The notes beneath the pieces were generated by a model. That model was not told the origin of the DNA, did no database searches, and was given only the letters and a program-made list of their open reading frames with translations. A DNA stretch of 53,862 nt. Source: Ruminococcus sp. (lineage in GTDB: Bacteria; Bacillota; Clostridia; Oscillospirales; Ruminococcaceae). Each line of letters begins with the position of its first letter. Position 1 is the stretch's first letter. The position numbers and the translations under genes are program-made. The stretch covers positions 1-53,862 of the forward strand of contig JAFUXL010000016.1 in NCBI GenBank assembly GCA_017470905.1. The letters are read 5' to 3'. Below, one piece after another: positions 42,160 to 50,726 of this stretch.

Positions 42160-42990
42160 ATGAGCGAAAATTGTAACCCCGAGGCTTGTTCAAGCTGTCC
42201 GAGTGCTGGCAATTGCAGCAGTCAGCCGCAGAGCTTTCTTGAACAGCCCAACAAATTAAGCAATATCGGAAAAGTAATCGGAATTGTCAGCGGAAAAGGA
42301 GGAGTAGGCAAAACCATGGTTTCCTCCCTCCTTGCCGTTTCCATGCAGAGAATGGGCAGGAATGTCGGTATTCTCGATGCCGATATAACAGGACCCTCAG
42401 TCCCCAAGGCTTTCGGCATACACGGCAGGGCAGAGGCAAGCGAGCTGGGTATCTTCCCGAGGAAAAGCAAAATGGGCATTGATGTTATGTCCCTCAACCT
42501 CCTCGTGGAGAACGAAACCGACCCCGTTGTCTGGAGAGGTCCCGTAATCGCAGGTGTTGTAAAACAGTTCTGGACGGACGTTATCTGGAAGGATACGGAC
42601 TTCCTTTTCGTGGATATGCCCCCCGGAACGGGCGATGTGCCGCTTACGGTTTTCCAGTCCTTCCCCGTGGACGGAATTGTTATAGTTACCTCTCCGCAGG
42701 AGCTGGTTTCCATGATAGTCGAAAAAGCCGTGAAAATGGCACAGCTTATGAATATACCGATAATCGGCATTATAGAGAACATGAGCTATTACGAATGTCC
42801 CGACTGCGGAAAGAAGATAAACGTTTTCGGCGACAGTCACCTTGACGAAATCGCATCGCAGTACAATATCCCCGTGCTTGCAAGAATACCCATATGCACG
42901 GAGCTTGCAAAAAACTGCGACGACGGCACTATCGAGCTTTTCGAGGGCGAATGGCTCAGTGAAGCAGCCGAAAAAATCGCAGATATGTAA
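42160..42990 (+). CDS. mrp: Mrp/ApbC-type iron-sulphur carrier ATPase
   Basis: 276 residues. A Cys-rich head (CNPEACSSCPSAGNC, Nbp35-like) is followed by the P-loop IVSGKGGVGKTM with deviant Walker A, DADITGPSVP, DMPPGTGDVPLT and a late CPDCGKK. The head and the CPDC pair hold Fe-S clusters that dimers hand to client proteins. AAAGGAG precedes the ATG. It is monocistronic with its own promoter and terminator. Confidence 0.94.
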   Translation: MSENCNPEACSSCPSAGNCSSQPQSFLEQPNKLSNIGKVIGIVSGKGGVGKTMVSSLLAVSMQRMGRNVGILDADITGPSVPKAFGIHGRAEASELGIFPRKSKMGIDVMSLNLLVENETDPVVWRGPVIAGVVKQFWTDVIWKDTDFLFVDMPPGTGDVPLTVFQSFPVDGIVIVTSPQELVSMIVEKAVKMAQLMNIPIIGIIENMSYYECPDCGKKINVFGDSHLDEIASQYNIPVLARIPICTELAKNCDDGTIELFEGEWLSEAAEKIADM

Positions 42991-42994
42991 TATC

Positions 42995-43026
42995 AAGGGT
43001 CTTGTGTATATGCATAAGACCCTTTT
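42995..43026 (+). terminator. Terminator of mrp
   Basis: AAGGGTCTT/AAGACCCTT arms followed by TTATTT. Bases 43027-43160 hold no gene. Confidence 0.75.
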
Positions 43027-43160
43027 ATTTCCCTGTAAAACGGGGGGATTTTCCATTTAATATACTGATTTAATATACTAAAAGTATTATTTAACATAAT
43101 GATTATATCAAATTCATTTAATTCACAAATTTTCAATTGAGATTATGTGCAGATTTTATA

Positions 43161-43189
43161 TTGATTTTTATTAAAAATTATGTTATAAT
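43161..43189 (+). promoter_or_regulatory. Promoter of the PAS-GGDEF-EAL gene
   Basis: TTGATT (43161-43166), 17-nt spacer, TATAAT (43184-43189). Confidence 0.7.
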
Positions 43190-43241
43190 TACATAAGATA
43201 TTGTAAATTATGCGGAAAATCCGACACAGGGAGATGATTAT

Positions 43242-44891
43242 ATGGACGAAAAAAGAATTAAAAAACTTGACGAGTTGTTTGAGGCATTCTCAATAATCGC
43301 TGAAGGAGCATATGTCTATCTCTGCGATATGAAATACAATTATTCACGCTGGTCAGAAACCGCCGTTGATTTCTTCGGTCTGCCCGATAAGTATATGTAC
43401 GGCGCAGGTGATATATGGCTAAATCACATACACCCCGATGACAGGGAAAATTATTCCAAAAGCATAGAGGAGATTTTTGCAGGCACTGCTTCGGGTCACG
43501 ATATGCAGTACAGGGCAATGTCCGCAGACGGCAGCTATACAATATGTACCTGCCGCGGAGTTATTATACATGACGAAAACGGCAGCCCGAAATATTTCGG
43601 CGGAATTATAAGAAATCACGGTGCGCACAGCTATATCGACTCCGTGACGGGTCTCAGAAGCCTGTACGGATTTTTCGATGACCTCAAAACCACAATCCGC
43701 AAGTGTCAGCAGAATGTCATGCTCCTTATCGGATTAAGCAGTTTTTCGGATATAAACGATGTATACGGCTATACCTTCGGCAATAAAGTCCTTTATGAGC
43801 TTGGACGGCAGATACAGATAAGCTTTGTGAACTGCGGTGCGGTGTACAAGCTTGACGGTACAAAATTCGCCATAGTAAGCCATGATGTGTCATACGAATA
43901 TCTTGTATCAATCTTCAATAAAATGAAGAACGATATAATAAGAGAGTTTTACGTTGACGGAGAAAAGGTAAATTTATCGCTCAATATGGGTGCTGTCGTT
44001 CTCAACAGCTGCGAGATAGGTGCGGAAACAGTGTATTCGTGCCTTAAATATGCCTATTACGAGTCAAAGCACCATCATCTCGGAGAGCCGTTTTTATTCG
44101 ACAATGCCCTCAGCCACGAAAACCGCACAAATCTGCATAAATTAAACACAATAAGAAACAGCATACCGAACCGTTGCAGCGGATTTTTCCTCTGCTATCA
44201 GCCGATAGTAAATGCCGAAACGGAAGAGCTTAAAGCCATTGAAGCACTCCTGCGCTGGAAAAATGACGAATACGGCATAGTTCCGCCCAATGAATTTATA
44301 TCCGTCCTCGAACAGGATACACTCTTCCCTGAGCTGGGCAGGTGGATATTGAAACAGGCAATGACTGACTGCAAGCTTTTCCTCGAAAAATATCCCGGTA
44401 TGCTCGTCAATGTAAATCTTTCCTATGCGCAGCTTGAGTCGGCGAATTTCGTTGCGGACGTGCTGAAAATAATCAGAGAGACGGATTTTCCGCCCGGAAA
44501 CCTCTGTCTTGAAATAACAGAAAGATGCCGTCTGCTCGATATGTCGCTTCTCAGGAGCATAATTGATATATTCCGTGCAAACGGGATAAAGGTCGCCCTC
44601 GATGATTTCGGAACGGGATTTTCTTCCCTGGGAGTTCTGCGCTCACTTCCCATTGACTCGGTGAAGATTGACAGGGAATTTATAAAAAATATTGAAAAAA
44701 GCAACAGTGACCAGTACACCGTGCAGTTTATTTCAGACCTTGCACACGCATTTTCCGCAGAAGTATGCGCCGAGGGAGTGGAGACTGCCGAAATGCGTGA
44801 CTATCTGCGCAACTACAGAATAAGCGGATTTCAGGGCTATTACTATTCAAGACCCGTCACGATTGACGTGCTTTTTGATAAAATCAATTAA
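43242..44891 (+). CDS. PAS-degenerate GGDEF-EAL cyclic-di-GMP phosphodiesterase
   Basis: 549 residues. Domains are PAS_3 sensor (about 15-125, with HPDDREN), GGDEF (130-290) and EAL (300-545). The GGDEF motif is replaced by L204-D-G-T-K-F209, so no cyclic-di-GMP can be made. The EAL core is complete: E334-A-L-L, NVNLSYAQL, LEITER, D454-D-F-G-T-G, SVKIDREFI and AEGVET. It should therefore break down c-di-GMP in answer to a signal bound by PAS, with the GGDEF fold as a possible GTP switch. It is cytosolic, with no membrane helix, and has its own promoter and terminator. Links to nearby polysaccharide genes are possible but unproven. Confidence 0.92.
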   Translation: MDEKRIKKLDELFEAFSIIAEGAYVYLCDMKYNYSRWSETAVDFFGLPDKYMYGAGDIWLNHIHPDDRENYSKSIEEIFAGTASGHDMQYRAMSADGSYTICTCRGVIIHDENGSPKYFGGIIRNHGAHSYIDSVTGLRSLYGFFDDLKTTIRKCQQNVMLLIGLSSFSDINDVYGYTFGNKVLYELGRQIQISFVNCGAVYKLDGTKFAIVSHDVSYEYLVSIFNKMKNDIIREFYVDGEKVNLSLNMGAVVLNSCEIGAETVYSCLKYAYYESKHHHLGEPFLFDNALSHENRTNLHKLNTIRNSIPNRCSGFFLCYQPIVNAETEELKAIEALLRWKNDEYGIVPPNEFISVLEQDTLFPELGRWILKQAMTDCKLFLEKYPGMLVNVNLSYAQLESANFVADVLKIIRETDFPPGNLCLEITERCRLLDMSLLRSIIDIFRANGIKVALDDFGTGFSSLGVLRSLPIDSVKIDREFIKNIEKSNSDQYTVQFISDLAHAFSAEVCAEGVETAEMRDYLRNYRISGFQGYYYSRPVTIDVLFDKIN

Positions 44892-44903
44892 TAAAAAAGC
44901 AAT

Positions 44904-44936
44904 GTTCCCCCGCCCGAAGCGGGGGAACAGTTTTTG
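44904..44936 (+). terminator. Terminator after EAL gene
   Basis: TGTTCCCCCGC/GCGGGGGAACA with a CCGAA loop, then GTTTTT. Confidence 0.85.
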
Positions 44937-44961
44937 ATTAGCTTTCGGAAAGGAAATTTTA

Positions 44962-46878
44962 ATGGATAAATCTAATGTTTTAAGAGATTATTTCGGTCAC
45001 AGCTCCTTTAAAGATGGTCAGGCTGAAATTATCGAAAATATCCTTTCGGGACGTGATGTCCTCGGAATAATGCCCACGGGCGCAGGAAAATCCATATGCT
45101 ATCAGATACCTGCCGTCATGCTCGAAGGCGTGACAATAGTCATATCGCCGCTTATATCCCTCATGAAAGACCAGGTAAGCGCACTGAGAGAAACGGGAAT
45201 AAGTGCTGCTTTCATAAACAGCTCGTTAAATCTTCGGGAATATCGGGAATTTTTCGCAAATGCAAATTCGGGCGCATATAAAATAATATATGCCGCCCCC
45301 GAAAGACTTCTGACTGATGAGTTTATGAATTTTGCAATGAATGTAAAAATATCCATGACAGCCGTTGACGAGGCGCACTGCGTATCGCAGTGGGGACAGG
45401 ATTTCAGACCGAGTTATCTTAAAATTGCCGAATTTGTCGAAAGATTGCCCTACAGACCCGTTATAGGCTCATTCACCGCAACCGCCACCCCCGAAGTAAA
45501 GGAGGATATATGCAGACTACTGCGCCTTAAAGACCCTTTCGTGATTACCACCACATTCAACAGGAAAAATCTCTATTTCGGCGTGGTAAAGCCCCGTGAC
45601 AAATACGAAAAGCTTAAAGAACTCCTCGCCGATTATCAGGGAAAAAGCGGAATAGTCTACTGCACATCACGCAAAAGGGTCGAGGAGGTTTGCGAAAAAT
45701 TAAACCATGACGGATATTCAGCCGCAAGATACCATGCAGGACTTTCACAGCAGGCGAGAAACACAAATCAGGAGGATTTTATCTGTGACCGCAAAAAGAT
45801 AATGGTCGCCACAAACGCTTTCGGAATGGGGATAGATAAATCAAATGTCGGCTTTGTAATCCATTACAATATGCCGAAAAATATAGAGAGCTACTATCAG
45901 GAGGCAGGACGTGCAGGACGTGACGGCGAACCTGCCGACTGTATACTTATGTACAACAGCAGTGACGTGAATACAATAAAATTCATGATTGATGGCAGCA
46001 GTGACACAAACCCCGAATTAACGGAGGAAATGCGTGATACCATATATAAAAAGGATATGGAGCGTCTTAAATATATGACACGCTACTGTTCGGCAGGAGA
46101 ATGTCTGCGGCAGTATATTCTGCGGTATTTCGGCGAAAAGTATAAAAATCACTGCGGAAACTGTTCATGCTGCATGAGCGGTTACGAAACAGTAGATATA
46201 ACATCAGATGCGCAGAAAATAATATCCTGTGTCTACCGTATTCATAAAAAGGGCAGAGACTACGGAAAAAACATGGTAGTCGATGTACTGCGCGGCAGCC
46301 GCAGCGAGAAGATAATAAACGCAGGTCTTGACGCGATTTCAACGTATAATATAATGAAAGATGTTTCCGTTCCGAGGATACGTTCGGAGCTTGATTTTCT
46401 CATAGACCGTGAATATCTCATACTCACGGACGGCGAATACCCGACAGTGAGATTTTCCGCAAAGTCCGCAGATGTACTCAGGGGCAGCGAAAGAATTACC
46501 ATGAAGCTGCCGAGGGAGGAGAAAATCATCACGAAATATTCCGAAGAGAAGGAGTATTTTGCAAACGATAAGCTTTTCGCACTGCTTAAGGAACTGCGCA
46601 GCAAAATATCCGAAAGTGAAAAAGTTCCTGCATATATAGTATTTACGGACGCAACCCTGAAAGATATGTGCAGGAAAATGCCGAAAAACCGGGACGAATT
46701 TCTTTCCGTTTCGGGTGTCGGAAAGAGAAAAGCCGACAAATACGGCGACAAATTCTGTGATTTAATAAATGATTATGTGAAAAATAATCCCGATGCGCCG
46801 AAAGCCCCCGAAGAAAAAATGTCATATATCGAAAAACAGCTTGCCATGTACAGGGAATATGTGATGAACAAAAAATAG
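44962..46878 (+). CDS. recQ: RecQ family ATP-dependent DNA helicase
   Basis: 638 residues. Motif 0 FGHSSFKDGQAEII, motif I GIMPTGAGKSICYQ, II VDEAHCVSQWGQDFRP, III SFTATATPEV, V ATNAFGMGIDK and VI QEAGRAGRDGE. The zinc-binding RecQ-CT follows, with Cys spaced around GNCSCCMSG. A winged helix and a C-terminal HRDC domain (residues ~530-610, LFALLKELR to DLINDYV) complete it. Unwinds 3'-5' and resolves recombination intermediates. A GAAAGGAAA site precedes the ATG. Confidence 0.95.
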   Translation: MDKSNVLRDYFGHSSFKDGQAEIIENILSGRDVLGIMPTGAGKSICYQIPAVMLEGVTIVISPLISLMKDQVSALRETGISAAFINSSLNLREYREFFANANSGAYKIIYAAPERLLTDEFMNFAMNVKISMTAVDEAHCVSQWGQDFRPSYLKIAEFVERLPYRPVIGSFTATATPEVKEDICRLLRLKDPFVITTTFNRKNLYFGVVKPRDKYEKLKELLADYQGKSGIVYCTSRKRVEEVCEKLNHDGYSAARYHAGLSQQARNTNQEDFICDRKKIMVATNAFGMGIDKSNVGFVIHYNMPKNIESYYQEAGRAGRDGEPADCILMYNSSDVNTIKFMIDGSSDTNPELTEEMRDTIYKKDMERLKYMTRYCSAGECLRQYILRYFGEKYKNHCGNCSCCMSGYETVDITSDAQKIISCVYRIHKKGRDYGKNMVVDVLRGSRSEKIINAGLDAISTYNIMKDVSVPRIRSELDFLIDREYLILTDGEYPTVRFSAKSADVLRGSERITMKLPREEKIITKYSEEKEYFANDKLFALLKELRSKISESEKVPAYIVFTDATLKDMCRKMPKNRDEFLSVSGVGKRKADKYGDKFCDLINDYVKNNPDAPKAPEEKMSYIEKQLAMYREYVMNKK

Positions 46879-46927
46879 ATTATTCATATCCCATACCCAC
46901 GGCAGCGGCGGCAGGATTTAAAAAAAC

Positions 46928-46956
46928 TTGCATTTGATAATATAATGTTGTATAAT
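46928..46956 (+). promoter_or_regulatory. Promoter of the MATE exporter gene
   Basis: TTGCAT (46928-46933), 17-nt spacer, TATAAT (46951-46956). Confidence 0.65.
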
Positions 46957-46988
46957 ATATCTTGTATTCTAAAGAAAAGAGGTATATT

Positions 46989-48371
46989 ATGGAAGAAAAA
47001 TCAAATCCGCTCGGTACAGAGTCCGTCTCAAAGCTTATGTTCAAATTCGCCGTACCAAGCATTATAGGTATGCTCGTGAGCGCATTGTACAACATCGTTG
47101 ACCAGCTGTTTATCGGTCAGGCTGTCGGCACTTACGGAAATGCCGCCACAAATATAGCCTTTCCGTTCTCAACAGCCTGCATGGCAGTCGCTCTGCTCCT
47201 CGGCATAGGCGGAGCTTCGTGCTTTAACCTGACAATGGGTCGGGGCGATACCAAAAGAGCAGGATTTTTCGCAGGAAATTCAATATCCATGCTGATAATA
47301 AGCGGAGTAATAATAGCGGCAGTAACGCTGGTTTTCCTCACTCCCCTGCTTAAATTATTCGGCTCGCCCGATAATGTACTCCCCTATGCTCAGGATTATG
47401 TAAGAATAACGGCAATAGGCTTTCCCTTTCTGATACTTACAACAGGCGGCGGTCATATCATAAGGGCTGACGGCAGTCCGCAGATTACAATGGCGTGCAA
47501 TTTGACGGGAGCAGTTATAAATACCGTACTTGATGCGCTCTTTGTAATGGTTTTCCGCTGGGGAATGTCGGGAGCTGCGGCGGCTACGGTAATAGGTCAG
47601 CTGGTTTCGGCGGTAATGGTAATTGTATATGTGAGGAAATTTAAAACCGTAAAGCTTGACAAATCGCATTTCAAGCCAGATTTCAAGGTAATAAGCAGAA
47701 TATCCTCGATAGGCATGGCATCGTGCTTCAATCAGCTTGCAATTGCGATAGTCCAGATAGTGCTGAACAATTCGTTAAGTCACTACGGCAGACTTTCGGA
47801 ATACGGCGACTCCGAGCCTATCGCCTGTGCAGGAATTGTCATGAAGGTAAATATGATAGTATTCTCGATAGTCATAGGACTTTCACAGGGTACACAGCCT
47901 ATTGAAAGCTTCAACTACGGTGCGAAAAAATATGACAGGGTTAAAAAAGCCTATCGCCTTGCCGTAATAACGGGAGCAGGAATATCTCTGATAGCCTTTG
48001 TTATGTTCCAGATATTTCCGAGACAGATACTGTCGCTTTTCGGAAAGGGCAGCGAAACGTATTTTACATTCGGTGTGAGATTTTTCAGGATATTCCTGTT
48101 TTTCACATGGATAAACTGTATCCAGCCGATAACCTCTACATTCTTCACCTCGATAGGCAAGCCGATAAAGGGCGTATTCCTCTCCCTGACAAGGCAGATA
48201 TTGTTCTTCATACCGTTTCTGCTCATACTTCCGATTTTTTTCGGCATAGACGGAATAATATACACAGGTCCGGCCGCAGACCTCCTCTCCGCAATAGTTG
48301 CAGTCTGCATGGCAATGTATGAATTTAAAATTATGAACAGGCTCGAAAAGGAAGAAATAATCAACGCATGA
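46989..48371 (+). CDS. MATE family multidrug exporter
   Basis: 460 residues, twelve membrane helices in two similar halves. First-half signatures are SKLMFKFAVPSIIGMLVSALYNIVDQLFIG and ALLLGIGGASCFNLTMGRGD. The second half has CAGIVMKVNMIVFSIVIGLSQGTQPI. It is typical of the cation-coupled MATE/MepA branch. The start uses ATG after AAGAGGT; an earlier ATG at 46962 sits within the promoter's initial transcript. Substrate unknown. Confidence 0.92.
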   Translation: MEEKSNPLGTESVSKLMFKFAVPSIIGMLVSALYNIVDQLFIGQAVGTYGNAATNIAFPFSTACMAVALLLGIGGASCFNLTMGRGDTKRAGFFAGNSISMLIISGVIIAAVTLVFLTPLLKLFGSPDNVLPYAQDYVRITAIGFPFLILTTGGGHIIRADGSPQITMACNLTGAVINTVLDALFVMVFRWGMSGAAAATVIGQLVSAVMVIVYVRKFKTVKLDKSHFKPDFKVISRISSIGMASCFNQLAIAIVQIVLNNSLSHYGRLSEYGDSEPIACAGIVMKVNMIVFSIVIGLSQGTQPIESFNYGAKKYDRVKKAYRLAVITGAGISLIAFVMFQIFPRQILSLFGKGSETYFTFGVRFFRIFLFFTWINCIQPITSTFFTSIGKPIKGVFLSLTRQILFFIPFLLILPIFFGIDGIIYTGPAADLLSAIVAVCMAMYEFKIMNRLEKEEIINA

Positions 48372-48382
48372 TTTAGAATAAA

Positions 48383-48410
48383 AAATCTCCGCACGCACGG
48401 AGATTTTTTT
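48383..48410. terminator. Bidirectional terminator between MATE and DUF4230 genes
   Basis: AAATCTCCG/CGGAGATTT arms. T-run on the + side and A-run (TTTTTA in - strand reading) on the other. Confidence 0.85.
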
Positions 48411-49240
48411 CATTCAAAGATTATTTCATATTCCGAAAGGTCATCACGGCAGCCCAAAAATTCGCCGAATATCGTCTGCGCATTGATTTTCACGGAATAG
48501 AAGAAGTCATAATTCTGCAAAAGCCTGCGCTCCTGCTCCTTTTTCTGTTCCGAGAGCATATCCGAATAGTCCGAATAGTCCAGACTGCTGAAAACATCGT
48601 CCTTAGCGTCCTTAAATTCAAAGCTGTTTTCATCAACGGTATGGGAAATTATTTCCGCATCGGGAACGGATATAAGGACGGTTTTCTCGTCATTGTCAAC
48701 GGCTATCTGAATTTCGCCGAAATCAATATCCACGTCAATTGCGCCGTCAAAGCTGAAAATAAACATATTTGTAGTCAGCGGCACTTTCATTCCCCACGCA
48801 TCACGGTAAAATTCATATACCTCCGACGAATGATATGTATAAGTTCTGGCAGTAAAGCCTGCCGCCGCCGAGATTGTGTCATATATATCGCTCTCGTAGA
48901 TAAAAATCGGCTCGGTGGTCGGTTCTTCGGTAGTCGGCTCTTCCGTAGGCTCTTCGGTGGTCGGTTCTTCGGTGAGTTCCTCGATAATATCCTCTGCGTC
49001 CGCCTGCATCTGTGAGATACCGCTTTGCTCCTCGGTGCGGCTGATATTTTTCTGCCTCTCGTTGTACTTGCCGAAGAGATAGGCAAAATACACGCACATC
49101 ATGAACATAAGCACGAAAAGCACTATAGCGATAAGTATAACGGGCGTATCGACGGCAACCTTGCGTGATTTTTTTTCTTTCACGGTATCCTTTTCGATTT
49201 CGCTCTGAATATCGAGTTCATCTTCAAACTCATTTTCCAT
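48410..49240 (-). CDS. DUF4230-like membrane-anchored protein
   Basis: 276 residues. A cytosolic charged head (~45 residues) is followed by one membrane helix (VILIAIVLFVLMFMMCVYFAYLF). Outside lies a linker of TEEP repeats (EEPTTEEPTEEPTTEEP) and a C-terminal domain with IFSFDGAIDVDIDFGEIQI, VLISVPDAEIISHTVDENSFEF and the late SEQKKEQERRLL helix. That order fits DUF4230, a family of unknown role at the cell surface. I start at the ATG 8 nt after GGGGG rather than at 49246. The extracellular repeat linker may span the wall. Confidence 0.75.
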   Translation of the reverse strand: MENEFEDELDIQSEIEKDTVKEKKSRKVAVDTPVILIAIVLFVLMFMMCVYFAYLFGKYNERQKNISRTEEQSGISQMQADAEDIIEELTEEPTTEEPTEEPTTEEPTTEPIFIYESDIYDTISAAAGFTARTYTYHSSEVYEFYRDAWGMKVPLTTNMFIFSFDGAIDVDIDFGEIQIAVDNDEKTVLISVPDAEIISHTVDENSFEFKDAKDDVFSSLDYSDYSDMLSEQKKEQERRLLQNYDFFYSVKINAQTIFGEFLGCRDDLSEYEIIFE

Positions 49241-49293
49241 AGACATACCCCCTTTTTGGATTTCCCTGTATCTGCGGACTGCTCCGTATTTTC

Positions 49294-49322
49294 ATTATAA
49301 CACAGATATTCCGTATTTTCAA
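49294..49322 (-). promoter_or_regulatory. Promoter of the DUF4230 gene
   Basis: On the - strand, TTGAAA (49317-49322), 17-nt spacer, TATAAT (49294-49299). GAAAATACGGA occurs on both sides of the -10 as a direct repeat. Confidence 0.65.
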
Positions 49323-49359
49323 TAATTTTCATCTTATTTTCATAAAAAAACCCAATTTG

Positions 49360-49608
49360 TAATTAATTCATAATTCATAATTAAAATTGTAACCGCAGTT
49401 TAAAGCAATGAACGGAATTTTTTTGGTTTTGCCTTTATTACCTGCGCCTGCGGCTTGTTCAGGAAATTTATTAAATAGCTGTTGACATTCTTTGGATTAT
49501 GTGATATAATGTAAACATGGAATTGAGTAAAATTATGTCAATTCTGACAATTATGAATTATGCATTATGAATTATGCATTATGATTATGTATTGTGAATT
49601 ATGCATTA
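49360..49608. repeat. MITE-like element spanning the pta promoter
   Basis: The left end AATTCATAATTCATAATT (49364-49383) is the reverse complement of the right-end motif AATTATGAATTATGCATT (49550-49608, several copies). Between them are a CCTGCGCCTGCGG core and the pta promoter. The left part 49247-49359 holds only the DUF4230 promoter. Confidence 0.55.
49482..49510 (+). promoter_or_regulatory. Promoter of pta
   Basis: Consensus TTGACA (49482-49487), 17-nt spacer, TATAAT (49505-49510), extended TGA. It leads to a ~110-nt leader made largely of AATTATGCATT words. Confidence 0.75.
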
Positions 49609-49626
49609 ATTACGGAGGTTTTTAAA

Positions 49627-50643
49627 ATGGGAATGTTTGACAAGCTTATTGCCAATCTCAAGGAAAGCAAAAAAACTATCGTTTTCACCGAAGGAAACGA
49701 CAAAAGAATACTTTCGGCGGCAGACAGACTCCTCAAAGAGGGTCTTATGGGAGTTATCCTCTGCGGAAATGCCGATGAAGTAGCAGACGCTGCCAACAAG
49801 AACGGTTTCTCGATAGACGGCGCAGAAATTATCGACCCCGAAACATACCCCGAATTTGAGGCTCTTGTATCGCAGATGGTAGAACTCAGAAAGGGCAAAA
49901 TGACGGAGGACGAATGCCGTACTCTCCTTAAAAAATCCAACTATTTCGGCACTATGCTCGTAAAGGCAGGCAAGGCTGACGCTCTCCTCGGCGGTGCTAC
50001 ATATTCAACTGCCGATACGGTAAGACCTGCTCTCCAGATTATCAAGACAAAGAAAGGCTCTAACCTCGTAAGCTCATCGTTCATACTCTTCAGAGAAAAG
50101 GACGGTCAGGAGGAGAAAATCGCCATGGGCGACTGCGCTATCAACCTCGGCTACACCGACAGAGTTGACAAGGACGGAAATGTTACACTCTCCGCCGCAA
50201 GACAGCTCGCAGAGGTTGCTGTCGAAACCGCAAGAACAGCGGATTTCTTCGGAATTGACCCCAAGGTTGCAGTTCTCAGCTTTTCGACATACGGTTCGGG
50301 CAAGGGCGGCACTGTCCAGCTCAGTCATGATGCTGTCATCGAGGCAAGAAATATTGACCCCAATCTCGTAATTGACGGAGAATTTCAGTTCGATGCGGCT
50401 GTTTCCGAGGAAGTGGCTAAGACAAAATGCCCCGACTCAGAGGTTGCAGGAAAGGCGAATACATTTATTTTCCCGCTTATCGAGGCAGGAAATATCGGCT
50501 ACAAGATAGCACAGAGACTCGGCGGCTTTGAGGCTTACGGTCCCATTTTGCAGGGTCTTAATGCTCCCATCAACGACCTTTCGAGAGGCTGTACCGCTGA
50601 TGAAGTCTACAAAATGGCAATAATCACAGCAGGAATGGCTTAA
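49627..50643 (+). CDS. pta: Phosphate acetyltransferase
   Basis: 338 residues, the short Firmicutes Pta without an extra regulatory domain. Opening KKTIVFTEGNDKRILSAADRL, then KADALLGGATYSTADTVRPALQ, the VLSFSTYGSGKGG block and PDSEVAGKANTFIFPLIEAGNIGYKIAQRLGG. Interconverts acetyl-CoA and acetyl phosphate for fermentative ATP generation. GGAGG lies 9 nt before the ATG at 49627; the longer reading from 49594 starts in the repeat leader. ackA is not in the window. Confidence 0.95.
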   Translation: MGMFDKLIANLKESKKTIVFTEGNDKRILSAADRLLKEGLMGVILCGNADEVADAANKNGFSIDGAEIIDPETYPEFEALVSQMVELRKGKMTEDECRTLLKKSNYFGTMLVKAGKADALLGGATYSTADTVRPALQIIKTKKGSNLVSSSFILFREKDGQEEKIAMGDCAINLGYTDRVDKDGNVTLSAARQLAEVAVETARTADFFGIDPKVAVLSFSTYGSGKGGTVQLSHDAVIEARNIDPNLVIDGEFQFDAAVSEEVAKTKCPDSEVAGKANTFIFPLIEAGNIGYKIAQRLGGFEAYGPILQGLNAPINDLSRGCTADEVYKMAIITAGMA

Positions 50644-50655
50644 TATAACCTCAAA

Positions 50656-50697
50656 AATGCCCCCCTTCCGTTATTATCACGGAGGAGGGCATTGTTT
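50656..50697 (+). terminator. Terminator of pta
   Basis: AATGCCC...CCG and CGG...GGGCATT arms are followed by GTTTTTA. A GC hairpin (CTCCGCCGCAGACGGAG) of the repeat family follows at 50702. Confidence 0.75.
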
Positions 50698-50726
50698 TTA
50701 TCTCTCCGCCGCAGACGGAGACTGTG

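Noticed and set aside
49550-49608. AATTATG arrays considered as a CRISPR or origin iteron array
   Set aside because: Units of 7 nt without spacers, seen at several unrelated intergenic sites. No cas, rep or dnaA gene is near.
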